Source: Kineosphaera sp039812485 (GTDB lineage: Bacteria > Actinomycetota > Actinomycetes > Actinomycetales > Dermatophilaceae). From it: a stretch of 20,113 bases of DNA. The notes below the pieces were generated by a model, which had not been told where the DNA came from, made no database searches, and saw only the letters and a program-made list of their open reading frames with translations. Shown here piece after piece: positions 1 to 6,561 of this stretch. The translations under genes and the position numbers were made by a program. Position 1 is the first letter of the stretch; every line of letters begins with the position of its first letter. The stretch is taken from contig JBDIAP010000059.1 in the NCBI GenBank assembly GCA_039812485.1, positions 1 to 20,113 of the forward strand, in the 5' to 3' direction.

Positions 1-599
1 GACCACGCCGCCGCCGGGCTTTCTCCGGCCGCCAGCCGCCGCAGGAAGCTCTCCCCCGCCGGGTAGCAAGCCCACGGCCCGGCCGCGGGCACCGGCACCG
101 GCTCCCACGGCGGCGCCTCCCGGGCCAGGGCCTTCTCGGCCCCCGCGTGCCGCGGCGGGATCGCGAGCCGCACCACGTCGCCAAGAGTGCCTGCGTGCTC
201 CGCGGCGACGGCCCGGCACAGGGCGAGCAGCGGCGCGGTGAGCACGGGCTCGGCGCTGACGACGCGCCGCACCGGGGTCAGCGCCCCGCTGTGCTCGGTG
301 TCAGCGGCGCGCTCCAGCACGAAACCGTCGACGTCCTGCCCGGCGAAGCGCACCTTGACCCGCACACCGGGACGCAGCAGGTCGTGCAGGTGCGCGGGCA
401 CGGCATAGTCGAACGGCCGGTCGAGGTGCGGCAGCGGCACGTCGACCGCGACCCGCACCACGGGGTCGTCGGGTGCGAAGTCGCTGTCCGAGGGCAGCGT
501 GCGTCGCGCCTTGCGCGCCGTGTCGCCCGCGAGCAGCGCGAGCTGACGAGACGACGACGCCTCGCCCGCCCGGCCTGCACGGCCCTCGTCCGCTGACAT
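1..599 (-). CDS. priA: Primosomal protein N' PriA, N-terminal part (3' end outside window)
   Basis: The reading frame opens at ATG 599 and runs without a stop to the left edge, giving 199 residues. Residues from about 45 (DDPVVRVAVDVPLPHLDRPF) match the PriA N-terminal DNA-binding domain, which recognises the 3' end of the leading strand at stalled forks. The DYAVP, PGVRVKVRFAG and DVVRLAIPPRHA segments are typical of actinobacterial PriA. The family restarts collapsed replication forks by reloading the replisome. The helicase core is not in the window, so I cannot tell whether its ATPase motifs are degenerate, as in many actinobacterial PriA proteins. The start is not certain: the ribosome-binding site is weak (GAAG only), and an in-frame GTG lies at 617. 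Synteny with metK-coaBC-rpoZ-gmk-mihF, which is common in Actinobacteria, supports the call; here the glgC-like gene interrupts it. Confidence 0.88.
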   Translation of the reverse strand, partial: MSADEGRAGRAGEASSSRQLALLAGDTARKARRTLPSDSDFAPDDPVVRVAVDVPLPHLDRPFDYAVPAHLHDLLRPGVRVKVRFAGQDVDGFVLERAADTEHSGALTPVRRVVSAEPVLTAPLLALCRAVAAEHAGTLGDVVRLAIPPRHAGAEKALAREAPPWEPVPVPAAGPWACYPAGESFLRRLAAGESPAAAW

Positions 600-689
600 G
601 ACTTCGTTGTATCGCACGCCACCGACAAGCCTCGGCAGCCGGGACGAGCCGCCGCTGCGGCGCGCCCCCGCAGCGGGTAGACAAGGTGC
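600..689. promoter_or_regulatory. Divergent promoter region of priA and the glgC-like gene
   Basis: These 90 bases separate two divergent genes and must contain or overlap both promoters. On the plus strand TAGACA (678-683) ends seven bases before the ATG at 690. On the minus strand TACAAC (611-606) ends the same distance before the priA ATG. This spacing would fit leaderless transcripts, which are common in Actinobacteria, and both genes lack a good Shine-Dalgarno sequence. Neither hexamer ends in the T of the TANNNT consensus and no -35 element is clear, so this is a weak inference. Confidence 0.3.
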
Positions 690-1919
690 ATGACCCGGAT
701 CCTCGCGATGGTCCTCGCCGGCGGGCAGGGCTCGCGCCTCGACGTGCTCACCCGCGAACGCCCCAAGCCCGTGCTGCCCTTCGGCGGCACGCACCGGCTC
801 ATCGACATCCCCCTGAGCAACCTGACGCACAGCGGCATCCGCGACGTCATCGTCTGCGTGCAGTATCACGCCGGTGACATCGAGCGCGCCGTCGCCGGCG
901 GACGCCCGTGGGACCTCGACCGCACCCGCGGCGGGCTGCTCGTCCTCGGGCCCGAGGAGGGGCGCGGTGAGGAGCGCAGCGGATTCGCCCAGGGCAACGC
1001 CGACCTCCTGCGCCGGATGCGCCACGAGATCCGCCACCACGAGCCCGACGTGCTGCTCGTCCTGTCGGCCGACCACGTCTACCGCTGCGACTTCCGCGAC
1101 CTCATCGCCACCCATCTGGAGGCCGAGGCGGCGTGCACGATGCTCACCTACGACCTGTCCAAGACCGAGGCCCGCCATCACGCCGTCGTCGAGACCGCTT
1201 CCTCCGGGCCCGGGGCGGCGGTCACGTCGTTCTCCTACAAGCCGGCCACGCCGGGCGGGTCGGTCGTCGCGACGGAAGTCTTCGTCTACGACCCGCAGGT
1301 CCTCGCCGAGACTCTCGGCGAGCTGCACGCCCGGCACTCCAGCGACGACGGCGACGACGACACGGGCCTCGGCGATTTCGGGGAGGTGCTCATCCCCTAC
1401 CTCGTGGAGCACGACACGGTCGTCGCCCACCCCTTGACCGGGTATTGGCGCGACGTCGGTCGGCCCGAGTCCTATCTGCGCGCGCACCGCGATCTCATCG
1501 CCGGCAGCGTCGACCTCTTCGACGACCCGCGCCGGCCGGTGCTCGGGCTGACCTCGACCCGCGAGGCCGGGCGAGTGCGCGCCGGGGCCGAGATCGTCGA
1601 CAGCCTCGTCTCCCCCGGCTGCGACATCGCCGGGCGGGTCGTCCGCAGCGTCCTCGGACCCGGAGTGCGAGTGGAGGCGGGGGCGTGCGTCGTCGACAGC
1701 GTGCTCTTCGACGACGTCACCGTGCGCCGCGGGGCGTTCGTCGGCACGGCGATCGTCGACCAGGGCGTCGACGTCGGCGCCGGGGCGCGGCTCGGCGTCG
1801 AGACCGGCACCCGGCTGCCCGACCCCGACGCGATCGGTCTCGTGGGTCGCGACAGCGTCGTGGCGTCGCGCGTCGAGATCGGCCCGGGCGCCCGCCTGGA
1901 GCCGGGCACGACCGTGTGA
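690..1919 (+). CDS. GlgC-like sugar-1-phosphate nucleotidyltransferase (glucose-1-phosphate adenylyltransferase family)
   Basis: This 409-residue protein has the usual length and two-domain layout of GlgC. The N-terminal nucleotidyltransferase domain carries the nucleotide loop LAGGQGSRLDVLTRERPKP at about residues 9-27, then RLIDIPLSNLTHSGI, the metal and sugar site SADHVY, and a YKP motif in place of the canonical EKP that binds glucose 1-phosphate. YWRDVG is present near residue 252. The last 130 residues form a left-handed beta-helix of repeats such as VRRGAFVGTAIVDQGV. The family makes ADP-glucose for glycogen or alpha-glucan synthesis. The sequence diverges from standard actinobacterial GlgC (GRPWDLDRTRGG, GNADLL, VATEVFVYD). 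From memory it resembles a second, less studied actinobacterial GlgC-family group, so the exact nucleotide and sugar are not assigned and no gene symbol is given. No other glycogen gene is adjacent; pgi lies at the far end of the window. Confidence 0.85.
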   Translation: MTRILAMVLAGGQGSRLDVLTRERPKPVLPFGGTHRLIDIPLSNLTHSGIRDVIVCVQYHAGDIERAVAGGRPWDLDRTRGGLLVLGPEEGRGEERSGFAQGNADLLRRMRHEIRHHEPDVLLVLSADHVYRCDFRDLIATHLEAEAACTMLTYDLSKTEARHHAVVETASSGPGAAVTSFSYKPATPGGSVVATEVFVYDPQVLAETLGELHARHSSDDGDDDTGLGDFGEVLIPYLVEHDTVVAHPLTGYWRDVGRPESYLRAHRDLIAGSVDLFDDPRRPVLGLTSTREAGRVRAGAEIVDSLVSPGCDIAGRVVRSVLGPGVRVEAGACVVDSVLFDDVTVRRGAFVGTAIVDQGVDVGAGARLGVETGTRLPDPDAIGLVGRDSVVASRVEIGPGARLEPGTTV

Positions 1920-1968
1920 CCGGCACCGACGGGTCGTGCGTCACGAGGTCGGCCGGCCCCGACGACGA

Positions 1969-2001
1969 CCGGGCACGACCGCCGGTGGCGATCGTGCCCG
2001 G
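1969..2001. terminator. Bidirectional terminator hairpin between glgC-like gene and metK
   Basis: CCGGGCACGA (1969-1978) and TCGTGCCCGG (1992-2001) form a perfect 10-bp stem. After one C/A mismatch, CGCC (1980-1983) pairs with GGCG (1987-1990) around a GGT loop. It sits in the 100-base gap between two convergent genes, 49 bases after one stop and 18 after the other, so it can serve both. There is no T tract, as is usual for high-GC actinobacterial terminators. Confidence 0.75.
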
Positions 2002-2019
2002 TGACGAGCGGCGTGAGCG

Positions 2020-3234
2020 TCAGCCGACGGCGCGCTGCAGTTCCTCGACCTTGTTGGTGCGCTCCCACGTGAAGGGGTTGGTCACGGAGCCGGCGGTCGT
2101 GCGGCCGAAGTGCCCGTAGGCGGCGGTCGGCTGGTAGATCGGGCGGAGCAGGTCGAGCTCCTCGATGATCGCGGCCGGACGCAGGTCGAACACGTCGGTG
2201 ATGGCCTTCTGGATCGACTCCAGCGGCTTGGTCTCGGTGCCGAACGTCTCGATGTACAGGCCGACGGGCTGCGCCTTGCCGATCGCGTAGGCGACCTGCA
2301 CCTCGCACCGCTTGGCCAGGCCCGCGGCGACGACGTTCTTGGCGACCCAGCGCATCGCGTACGCCGCGGAGCGGTCGACCTTCGACGGGTCCTTGCCGGA
2401 GAAGGCGCCGCCGCCGTGGCGGGCCATGCCGCCGTAGGTGTCGACGATGATCTTGCGACCGGTCAGGCCGGCGTCACCCATCGGGCCGCCGACGACGAAC
2501 TTGCCGGTCGGGTTGACGTAGAGCTTGAAGCCCTCCTGGTCGAGCTCGACGCCGGAGTCGCGCAGGTCCTCCAGCACCGGCTTGATGATGTACTGCTCGA
2601 CGTCGGGCTGCAGCAGCGCCTCGAGGCTGACGTCCTCGGCGTGCTGGGTCGACAGGACGACCGCGTCGAGGCGCACGGGCTTGTCGCCGTCGTACTCGAC
2701 CGTCACCTGGGTCTTGCCGTCGGGGCGCAGGTAGGCCATCTGGCCGGACTTGCGCACGGCCGTGAGGCGCTCGGCGAGGCGGTGGGCGAGGTGGATCGGC
2801 AGGGGCATGAGCTCGGGCGTGTCGGAGCTGGCGTAGCCGAACATGAGGCCCTGGTCGCCGGCGCCCTGCTTGTCCTTGGGGTCGACGCCACCCGTGCGGT
2901 TCTCGTAGGCGGTGTCGACGCCCTGGGCGATGTCGGCGCTCTGCTCGCCGATCGAGACCTCGACGCCGCAGGTCTTGCCGTCGAAGCCCTTGACCGAGGA
3001 GTCGTAGCCGATGCCGATGATCGTCTTGCGCACGATCGCCGGGATGTCGACGTAGCCGGTCGTGGCCACCTCACCGGCGACGTGCACGAGGCCCGTGGTC
3101 ACCATCGTCTCGACCGCGACCCGCGCGTGCGGGTCCTGGGTGAGCATGGCGTCGAGGATGCCGTCGCTGATCTGGTCGCAGATCTTGTCGGGGTGACCCT
3201 CGGTGACGGACTCGGAGGTGAACAGGCGGGACAC
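2020..3234 (-). CDS. metK: S-adenosylmethionine synthetase MetK
   Basis: This 404-residue protein forms S-adenosylmethionine from methionine and ATP in the cytoplasm and matches the family length. Residues 1-20 (SRLFTSESVTEGHPDKICD) are the canonical N-terminus with the ATP/Mg motif. GAGDQGLMFGYA (124-135) is signature 1 and GGGAFSGKDPSKVDRSAAY (274-292) is signature 2 with catalytic lysine and phosphate-binding residues. The open frame continues 61 codons upstream, but homology begins at the GTG at 3234, and AGGAG sits six bases before it, so that start is chosen. The gene follows coaBC after a 169-base gap that holds a possible promoter. It is convergent with the glgC-like gene across a strong terminator. 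Confidence 0.97.
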   Translation of the reverse strand: MSRLFTSESVTEGHPDKICDQISDGILDAMLTQDPHARVAVETMVTTGLVHVAGEVATTGYVDIPAIVRKTIIGIGYDSSVKGFDGKTCGVEVSIGEQSADIAQGVDTAYENRTGGVDPKDKQGAGDQGLMFGYASSDTPELMPLPIHLAHRLAERLTAVRKSGQMAYLRPDGKTQVTVEYDGDKPVRLDAVVLSTQHAEDVSLEALLQPDVEQYIIKPVLEDLRDSGVELDQEGFKLYVNPTGKFVVGGPMGDAGLTGRKIIVDTYGGMARHGGGAFSGKDPSKVDRSAAYAMRWVAKNVVAAGLAKRCEVQVAYAIGKAQPVGLYIETFGTETKPLESIQKAITDVFDLRPAAIIEELDLLRPIYQPTAAYGHFGRTTAGSVTNPFTWERTNKVEELQRAVG

Positions 3235-3403
3235 GAAGCACTCCTGGCAGCTGGAAAGCAGACGACAATGGCCGCGCGCCAGATCTCTGTCTACTCGCAG
3301 GTGGCCCGACGACAGCCTCGCCCACTCTAGTCGCGCCCCGGGATCGCGCGGTCGGCGCCCACCGTGTGGACCAGCGGGTTCCGGCGGGATCAGGGGCCTG
3401 GGG
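3235..3403 (-). promoter_or_regulatory. coaBC-metK intergenic region with candidate metK promoter
   Basis: On the minus strand TAGAGT (3329-3324) fits the actinobacterial -10 form TANNNT and would give a leader of about 80 bases before the metK GTG. No convincing -35 is seen. TGGC and GCCA flank a GCGCG loop in the leader, a very small hairpin. I compared the leader with the SAM-I, SAM-II, SAM-IV and SAH riboswitch cores from memory and recognised none of them. Confidence 0.35.
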
Positions 3404-4711
3404 TCACCGGCGTTCAAGCAGCGCCTGCACCGCGTCCCAGACTCCCGCGGCGATGACCGCCTTGGGCGCCGGGCCGATCGTCACGGGGTCTCCCCCGCCG
3501 GCCTGCTCGCTGCGCAGCACGTGCACCGTCGACTCGTCCTTGCCGAACGTGACGTCGCGACCGACCTCGTTGGCCACGAGCAGATCGCAGCCCTTGCGGG
3601 CGAGCTTGGCGCGCGCATGATGCAGCACGTCGCCGGACGCGTCGCCGGTCTCGGCGGCGAAACCCACGATGACCGGCGACGACGCGCCGCGCTCCCGACG
3701 CCACTGCACGAGGCCGGCGAGGATGTCGGGGTTGCGGGTCAGCTCGATGACCGGCGCGTCGTCCTCGTGGCCCGCCTCGTGCGACTTCTTGATCTTGGCG
3801 TCCGTGTAGTGCCGCGGCCGGAAGTCGGCGACCGCCGCGGCCATGACGATGACGTCGGCGTCGTCGGCGCGGGCCTGCAGCTGCTGCTGGAGATCCAGCG
3901 CCGATTCGACGCGCACGACCTCGACGCCCTCGGGCACCGGCAGGGCCGAGTTGGCGGACACGAGCGTCACCTGGGCGCCGCGCGCGGCGGCCACCGCGGC
4001 CAGCGCATAACCCTGCTTGCCGGAGCTGCGGTTGCCGAGGTAGCGCACCGGGTCGAGCGCCTCGCGGGTGCCGCCGGCGCTGACGAGCACGCGGCGACCG
4101 GCCAGCGACGGGGGCGGCACGGCATACAGGGCGGGGGTGTCGGGCGGGGCGTTCGGGTCGCCGAGCGTCGACGACTCCTGACGACCGGCCAGCACCCGCA
4201 GCGCCGCGTCGTGGATGACCTCCGGCTCGGGCATGCGGCCCGGCCCGGTGTCGGCGCCGGTGAGGCGCCCCGAGGCGGGCTCGATGACGTGCACGCCACG
4301 CGAGCGCAGCAACGCGACGTTGGCGACCGTCGCCGGGTGCTGCCACATCTCGGTGTGCATGGCCGGCGCCAGCAGCACGGGGCCGTGCGCGGTGAGCAGC
4401 ACGTTGGTCAGCAGGTCGTCCGCGAGGCCGTGGGCCGCCTTGGCGAGCAGGTCGGCGGTGGCGGGGGCGACGACGACGAGGTCGGACTCCTGCCCCAGCC
4501 GCACGTGCCGCACCTCGTGGACGTCGTCGAAGACCGCAGCGGTCACGGGCTTGCCCGAGAGGGCCGACCACGTCGGAGCGCCGACGAACTGCAGCGCTGC
4601 CGCCGTGGGGACGACGGTGACGTCATGGCCGGTCTCGGTGAAGCGCCGCAACAGCGAGGCTGCCTTGTAGGCGGCGATCCCGCCGCCGACGCCGAGGACG
4701 ATCCGGCTCAT
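3404..4711 (-). CDS. coaBC: Bifunctional phosphopantothenoylcysteine decarboxylase / phosphopantothenate-cysteine ligase CoaBC
   Basis: This 435-residue enzyme of coenzyme A synthesis carries two activities. The N-terminal FMN-dependent decarboxylase (CoaC, about residues 1-180) shows VGGGIAAYK, a catalytic histidine at 69 (HEVRHVRLG), the flavin motif APATADLLAKAAHGLADD (82-99), APAMHTEMW and the clamp GRMPEPE (158-164). The C-terminal ligase (CoaB, about 205-435) shows SAGGTREALDPVR, NRSSGKQG, AAAVADF (291-297) and KIKK (306-309), which contacts the nucleotide substrate. CoaBC condenses 4'-phosphopantothenate with cysteine and then decarboxylates the product to 4'-phosphopantetheine. The ATG lies eight bases after the rpoZ stop with no strong Shine-Dalgarno sequence, so translation probably depends on coupling to rpoZ. 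The length and motifs look complete. Confidence 0.96.
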   Translation of the reverse strand: MSRIVLGVGGGIAAYKAASLLRRFTETGHDVTVVPTAAALQFVGAPTWSALSGKPVTAAVFDDVHEVRHVRLGQESDLVVVAPATADLLAKAAHGLADDLLTNVLLTAHGPVLLAPAMHTEMWQHPATVANVALLRSRGVHVIEPASGRLTGADTGPGRMPEPEVIHDAALRVLAGRQESSTLGDPNAPPDTPALYAVPPPSLAGRRVLVSAGGTREALDPVRYLGNRSSGKQGYALAAVAAARGAQVTLVSANSALPVPEGVEVVRVESALDLQQQLQARADDADVIVMAAAVADFRPRHYTDAKIKKSHEAGHEDDAPVIELTRNPDILAGLVQWRRERGASSPVIVGFAAETGDASGDVLHHARAKLARKGCDLLVANEVGRDVTFGKDESTVHVLRSEQAGGGDPVTIGPAPKAVIAAGVWDAVQALLERR

Positions 4712-4719
4712 GCCGGCGC

Positions 4720-4983
4720 TCAGGCCTCGACGGGCGTGGAGGTCAGCAGGCGTTCGTTGATCTCGCGGAGCGCGACCGAGAGCGGCTTCTCGTGGATCTG
4801 GGTCTCGACGAGCGGACCGACGTATTCGAGCAGGCCCTCGGACAGCTGGCTGTAGTAGGCGTTGATCTGCCGGGCGCGCTTGGCGGAGTAGATGACGAGC
4901 GCGTACTTGCTGTCGGCGACGTCGAGCAGCTCGTCGATGGGGGGGTTGGTGATGCCTTCGGGGGCGGCGCTGGTGCCGGACAC
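4720..4983 (-). CDS. rpoZ: DNA-directed RNA polymerase omega subunit RpoZ
   Basis: This 87-residue protein is the omega subunit, which stabilises beta-prime and assists RNA polymerase assembly. The actinobacterial signature ITNPPIDELLD (11-21), the YALVIYSAKRARQIN segment and YYSQLSEGLLEYVGPLVE are all present, followed by KPLSVALREI near the end. The start is GTG at 4983 with AAGG about ten bases upstream. Homologs often have a longer, poorly conserved N-terminus, but no better start is visible. It lies between gmk (57-base gap) and coaBC (8-base gap) in a conserved cluster. Confidence 0.96.
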   Translation of the reverse strand: MSGTSAAPEGITNPPIDELLDVADSKYALVIYSAKRARQINAYYSQLSEGLLEYVGPLVETQIHEKPLSVALREINERLLTSTPVEA

Positions 4984-4997
4984 GTCGTCTCTACCTT

Positions 4998-5033
4998 CTG
5001 TCGCGGGTGTGCTTGCTGTCGCGGGTGTGGCCT
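4998..5033. repeat. Imperfect 18-bp tandem repeat in the gmk-rpoZ spacer
   Basis: CTGTCGCGGGTGTG occurs at 4998-5011 and again at 5016-5029, giving two units with an 18-base period; the last four bases of each unit differ. The repeat fills most of the 57-base spacer and lies just before the rpoZ ribosome-binding site. No hairpin or known operator is recognised, and it may simply be a slippage product. Confidence 0.8.
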
Positions 5034-5040
5034 GCCGGTC

Positions 5041-5667
5041 TCAGCGGGCCGGCGGGGCCGTCGCGGCCGGTCGGGCCGCGGGCGAACCCATCAATGATAC
5101 GAGCTCCTCGCTGGCCCGCCGAACGTCGTCGTTGACGATGGTGTGGTCGAACTCGCTCGCGGCCGCCAACTCGACCCTGGCCGTCTGCAGCCGTGTGGCC
5201 CGCTCGGCCTCGGACTCGGTGCCCCGGCCGACGAGGCGGCGCACGAGTTCCTCCCACGACGGTGGCGCGAGGAAGACGAACAGAGCCTCGGGCATCGTCG
5301 CTCGCACCTGCCGCGCTCCCTGCAGATCGATCTCCAGCAGCACGGGCGTGCCGCGGCCCAACGCCCGCTCGACCGGCCCGCGCAGCGTGCCGTAGCGGTT
5401 GCGGCCGTGCACGAGAGCCCATTCGAGGAAGTCCCCCGCCGCGACGCGCTCGTCGAACTGGGCGTCGGTGAGGAAGCGGTAGTGCTCGCCGTCGACCTCA
5501 CCGGGTCGTGGGGGCCGGGTGGTGGCCGACACCGAGAGCCACACGTCCGGCCGGTTCGCCCGGATCCACGCGGCCACCGTGCCCTTGCCGACCGCGGTCG
5601 GGCCGGCCAGCACGACGAGCCGCGCACCCCGCGCGCCCGGCAGCCACTCCCCCCGGCGCATGGACAC
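5041..5667 (-). CDS. gmk: Guanylate kinase Gmk
   Basis: From GTG 5667 the protein has 208 residues, typical of the family. It phosphorylates GMP to GDP with ATP. The P-loop GPTAVGKGT lies at 22-30. SVSATTRPPRPGEVDGEHY (45-63) is the GMP-binding signature, FLEWALVHGRNRYGT follows, and EIDLQGARQV (112-121) and FLAPPSWEEL are also characteristic. The lid has RLVGRGTESE. The frame stays open upstream. Possible starts are GTG 5703, with no ribosome-binding site, GTG 5667, preceded by GGGGG at about seven bases, and ATG 5661, two codons further in; 5667 is preferred but not certain. The gene follows mihF by 58 bases and precedes rpoZ. The tail after residue 195 is Ala/Pro-rich. Confidence 0.93.
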   Translation of the reverse strand: MSMRRGEWLPGARGARLVVLAGPTAVGKGTVAAWIRANRPDVWLSVSATTRPPRPGEVDGEHYRFLTDAQFDERVAAGDFLEWALVHGRNRYGTLRGPVERALGRGTPVLLEIDLQGARQVRATMPEALFVFLAPPSWEELVRRLVGRGTESEAERATRLQTARVELAAASEFDHTIVNDDVRRASEELVSLMGSPAARPAATAPPAR

Positions 5668-5725
5668 GTCAAGGCCCCCGTCGCTCGTCGGGGCGACGGG
5701 CACAGCGTCGTCGGATGAAGGGATC

Positions 5726-6043
5726 TCAGGCCTCGCCGAAGCGGTCGAGCAGCGCCGCGATCTGGTTGGCGCCGAGTCCGCGCACCCGACGGGTCTCGGA
5801 GATGCCGACCTCTTCCATGATCTGACGGGCGCGGACGCGGCCCACACCGGGCATGGACTCCAGCAGTGAGGAGACCTTCATCTTGCCGATGACCTCGTTG
5901 GTCTTGCCCTCCTTGATGACGGACGACAACGACCCCTGCGAGGACTTGAGACGGTTCTTGACGGCGGCGCGTTCGCGGCGGGCCGCGGCGGCCTTCTCGA
6001 GTGCTTCCGCGCGCTGCTGCGGGGTCAGCTGGGGTAGGGCCAC
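5726..6043 (-). CDS. mihF: Actinobacterial integration host factor mIHF
   Basis: This 105-residue protein is the actinobacterial nucleoid-associated integration host factor, unrelated in fold to the IHF of enterobacteria. The N-terminus MALPQLTPQQRAEALEKAA leads into a long helix, a lysine-rich turn (GKTNEVIGKMKVSSLLESM) and a helix-two-turn-helix with PGVGRVRARQIMEEVGI (65-81). The basic GADGG-like end reads RRVRGLGANQ. The family binds and bends duplex DNA and influences chromosome compaction and phage integration. The GTG start at 6043 has AGGAG five bases upstream. It is the first gene of the gmk-rpoZ-coaBC-metK cluster, with a promoter at 6134-6162. Confidence 0.96.
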   Translation of the reverse strand: MALPQLTPQQRAEALEKAAAARRERAAVKNRLKSSQGSLSSVIKEGKTNEVIGKMKVSSLLESMPGVGRVRARQIMEEVGISETRRVRGLGANQIAALLDRFGEA

Positions 6044-6133
6044 GGTGTCTCCTAGGTCAGGGTCGGCGCGAGGGCGGCGTCTGCGGCTCCCCGCGAGCCG
6101 GCCGGCCTTGAGCGGGGTGCGGTGTTGACCCCG

Positions 6134-6162
6134 AACCTAGCGACCAGGGCGGATGCGCGCAA
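6134..6162 (-). promoter_or_regulatory. Promoter of the mihF-gmk-rpoZ-coaBC cluster
   Basis: On the minus strand a TTGCGC -35 hexamer (6162-6157) and a TAGGTT -10 hexamer (6139-6134) are separated by exactly 17 bases. TAGGTT fits the actinobacterial housekeeping sigma consensus TANNNT and TTG begins the -35. The predicted start near 6127 gives an 84-base leader before the mihF GTG. The position just downstream of the terminator of the pyrimidine operon also supports it. Confidence 0.6.
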
Positions 6163-6185
6163 CGACACGAGGGAGAATATGCGAC

Positions 6186-6205
6186 GGGCCCCTCCCGGGG
6201 GGCCC
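6186..6205 (-). terminator. Probable terminator of the pyrimidine operon
   Basis: GGGCCCC (6186-6192) and GGGGCCC (6199-6205) form a 7-bp all-GC stem around a six-base loop. It lies 56 bases beyond the chorismate mutase stop and before the mihF promoter. The minus-strand sequence after the hairpin is GTCGCATATTCTC, with only a few T residues. A second GC-rich palindrome, CCGGCGCCGG at 6244-6253, lies immediately after the stop codon and may contribute. Confidence 0.6.
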
Positions 6206-6261
6206 AAACGCGCCTCTCGCTTGGTCTGTCATCGCTCCGGCCGCCGGCGCCGGGGAGACGC

Positions 6262-6561
6262 TCAGGCGTCGCCCGCCGCGATCGCCCGGTGGTGGCGGAT
6301 GACCTCCTCGACGACGAACGCGAGGAACTTCTCGGCGAACGCCGGGTCGAGGTCGGCGCTCTCCGCGAGCGCCCGCAGGCGGGCGATCTGCGCCGCCTCG
6401 CGCTGGGGGTCGGCCGGCGGCAGGCCCTGCTGGGCCTTGAATCGTCCTACCTGCTGGGTGCAGCGGAAGCGCTCGGCGAGCAGGTAGACCAGCGCCGCGT
6501 CGATGTTGTCGATGCTGCGGCGCAGGGCCGCGAGCTCGGGGGGCACGTCGGCGGCGCTCAC
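6262..6561 (-). CDS. Monofunctional chorismate mutase, AroQ fold
   Basis: This 99-residue all-helical protein belongs to the AroQ class of chorismate mutases, which turn chorismate into prephenate for phenylalanine and tyrosine synthesis. Aligned by eye with the E. coli domain, the active-site residues are present: Arg14 (LRRSID), Arg31 (LAERFR), Lys42 (VGRFK) and Arg54-Glu55 (DPQREAAQ). The position of E. coli Gln88 is His91 in VIRHHRA. This matches a clade of small monofunctional mutases best known from alphaproteobacteria and also found elsewhere. The GTG start at 6561 overlaps the pyrF TGA in a GTGA tetramer, so it is translationally coupled to pyrF and is the last gene of the operon. No signal peptide is seen, so it is cytoplasmic. 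Its presence here is unusual, because the pathway has no direct link to UMP synthesis. Confidence 0.92.
   Translation of the reverse strand: MSAADVPPELAALRRSIDNIDAALVYLLAERFRCTQQVGRFKAQQGLPPADPQREAAQIARLRALAESADLDPAFAEKFLAFVVEEVIRHHRAIAAGDA

Noticed and set aside
3235..3403. Possible SAM riboswitch before metK
   Set aside because: The leader lacks the conserved core segments of the SAM and SAH riboswitch classes that I can recall, and only a minimal hairpin is present.
3235..3417. N-terminal extension of MetK to ATG 3417
   Set aside because: Homology begins at the GTG at 3234, which has an AGGAG signal; the upstream codons overlap the end of coaBC and look like leader.
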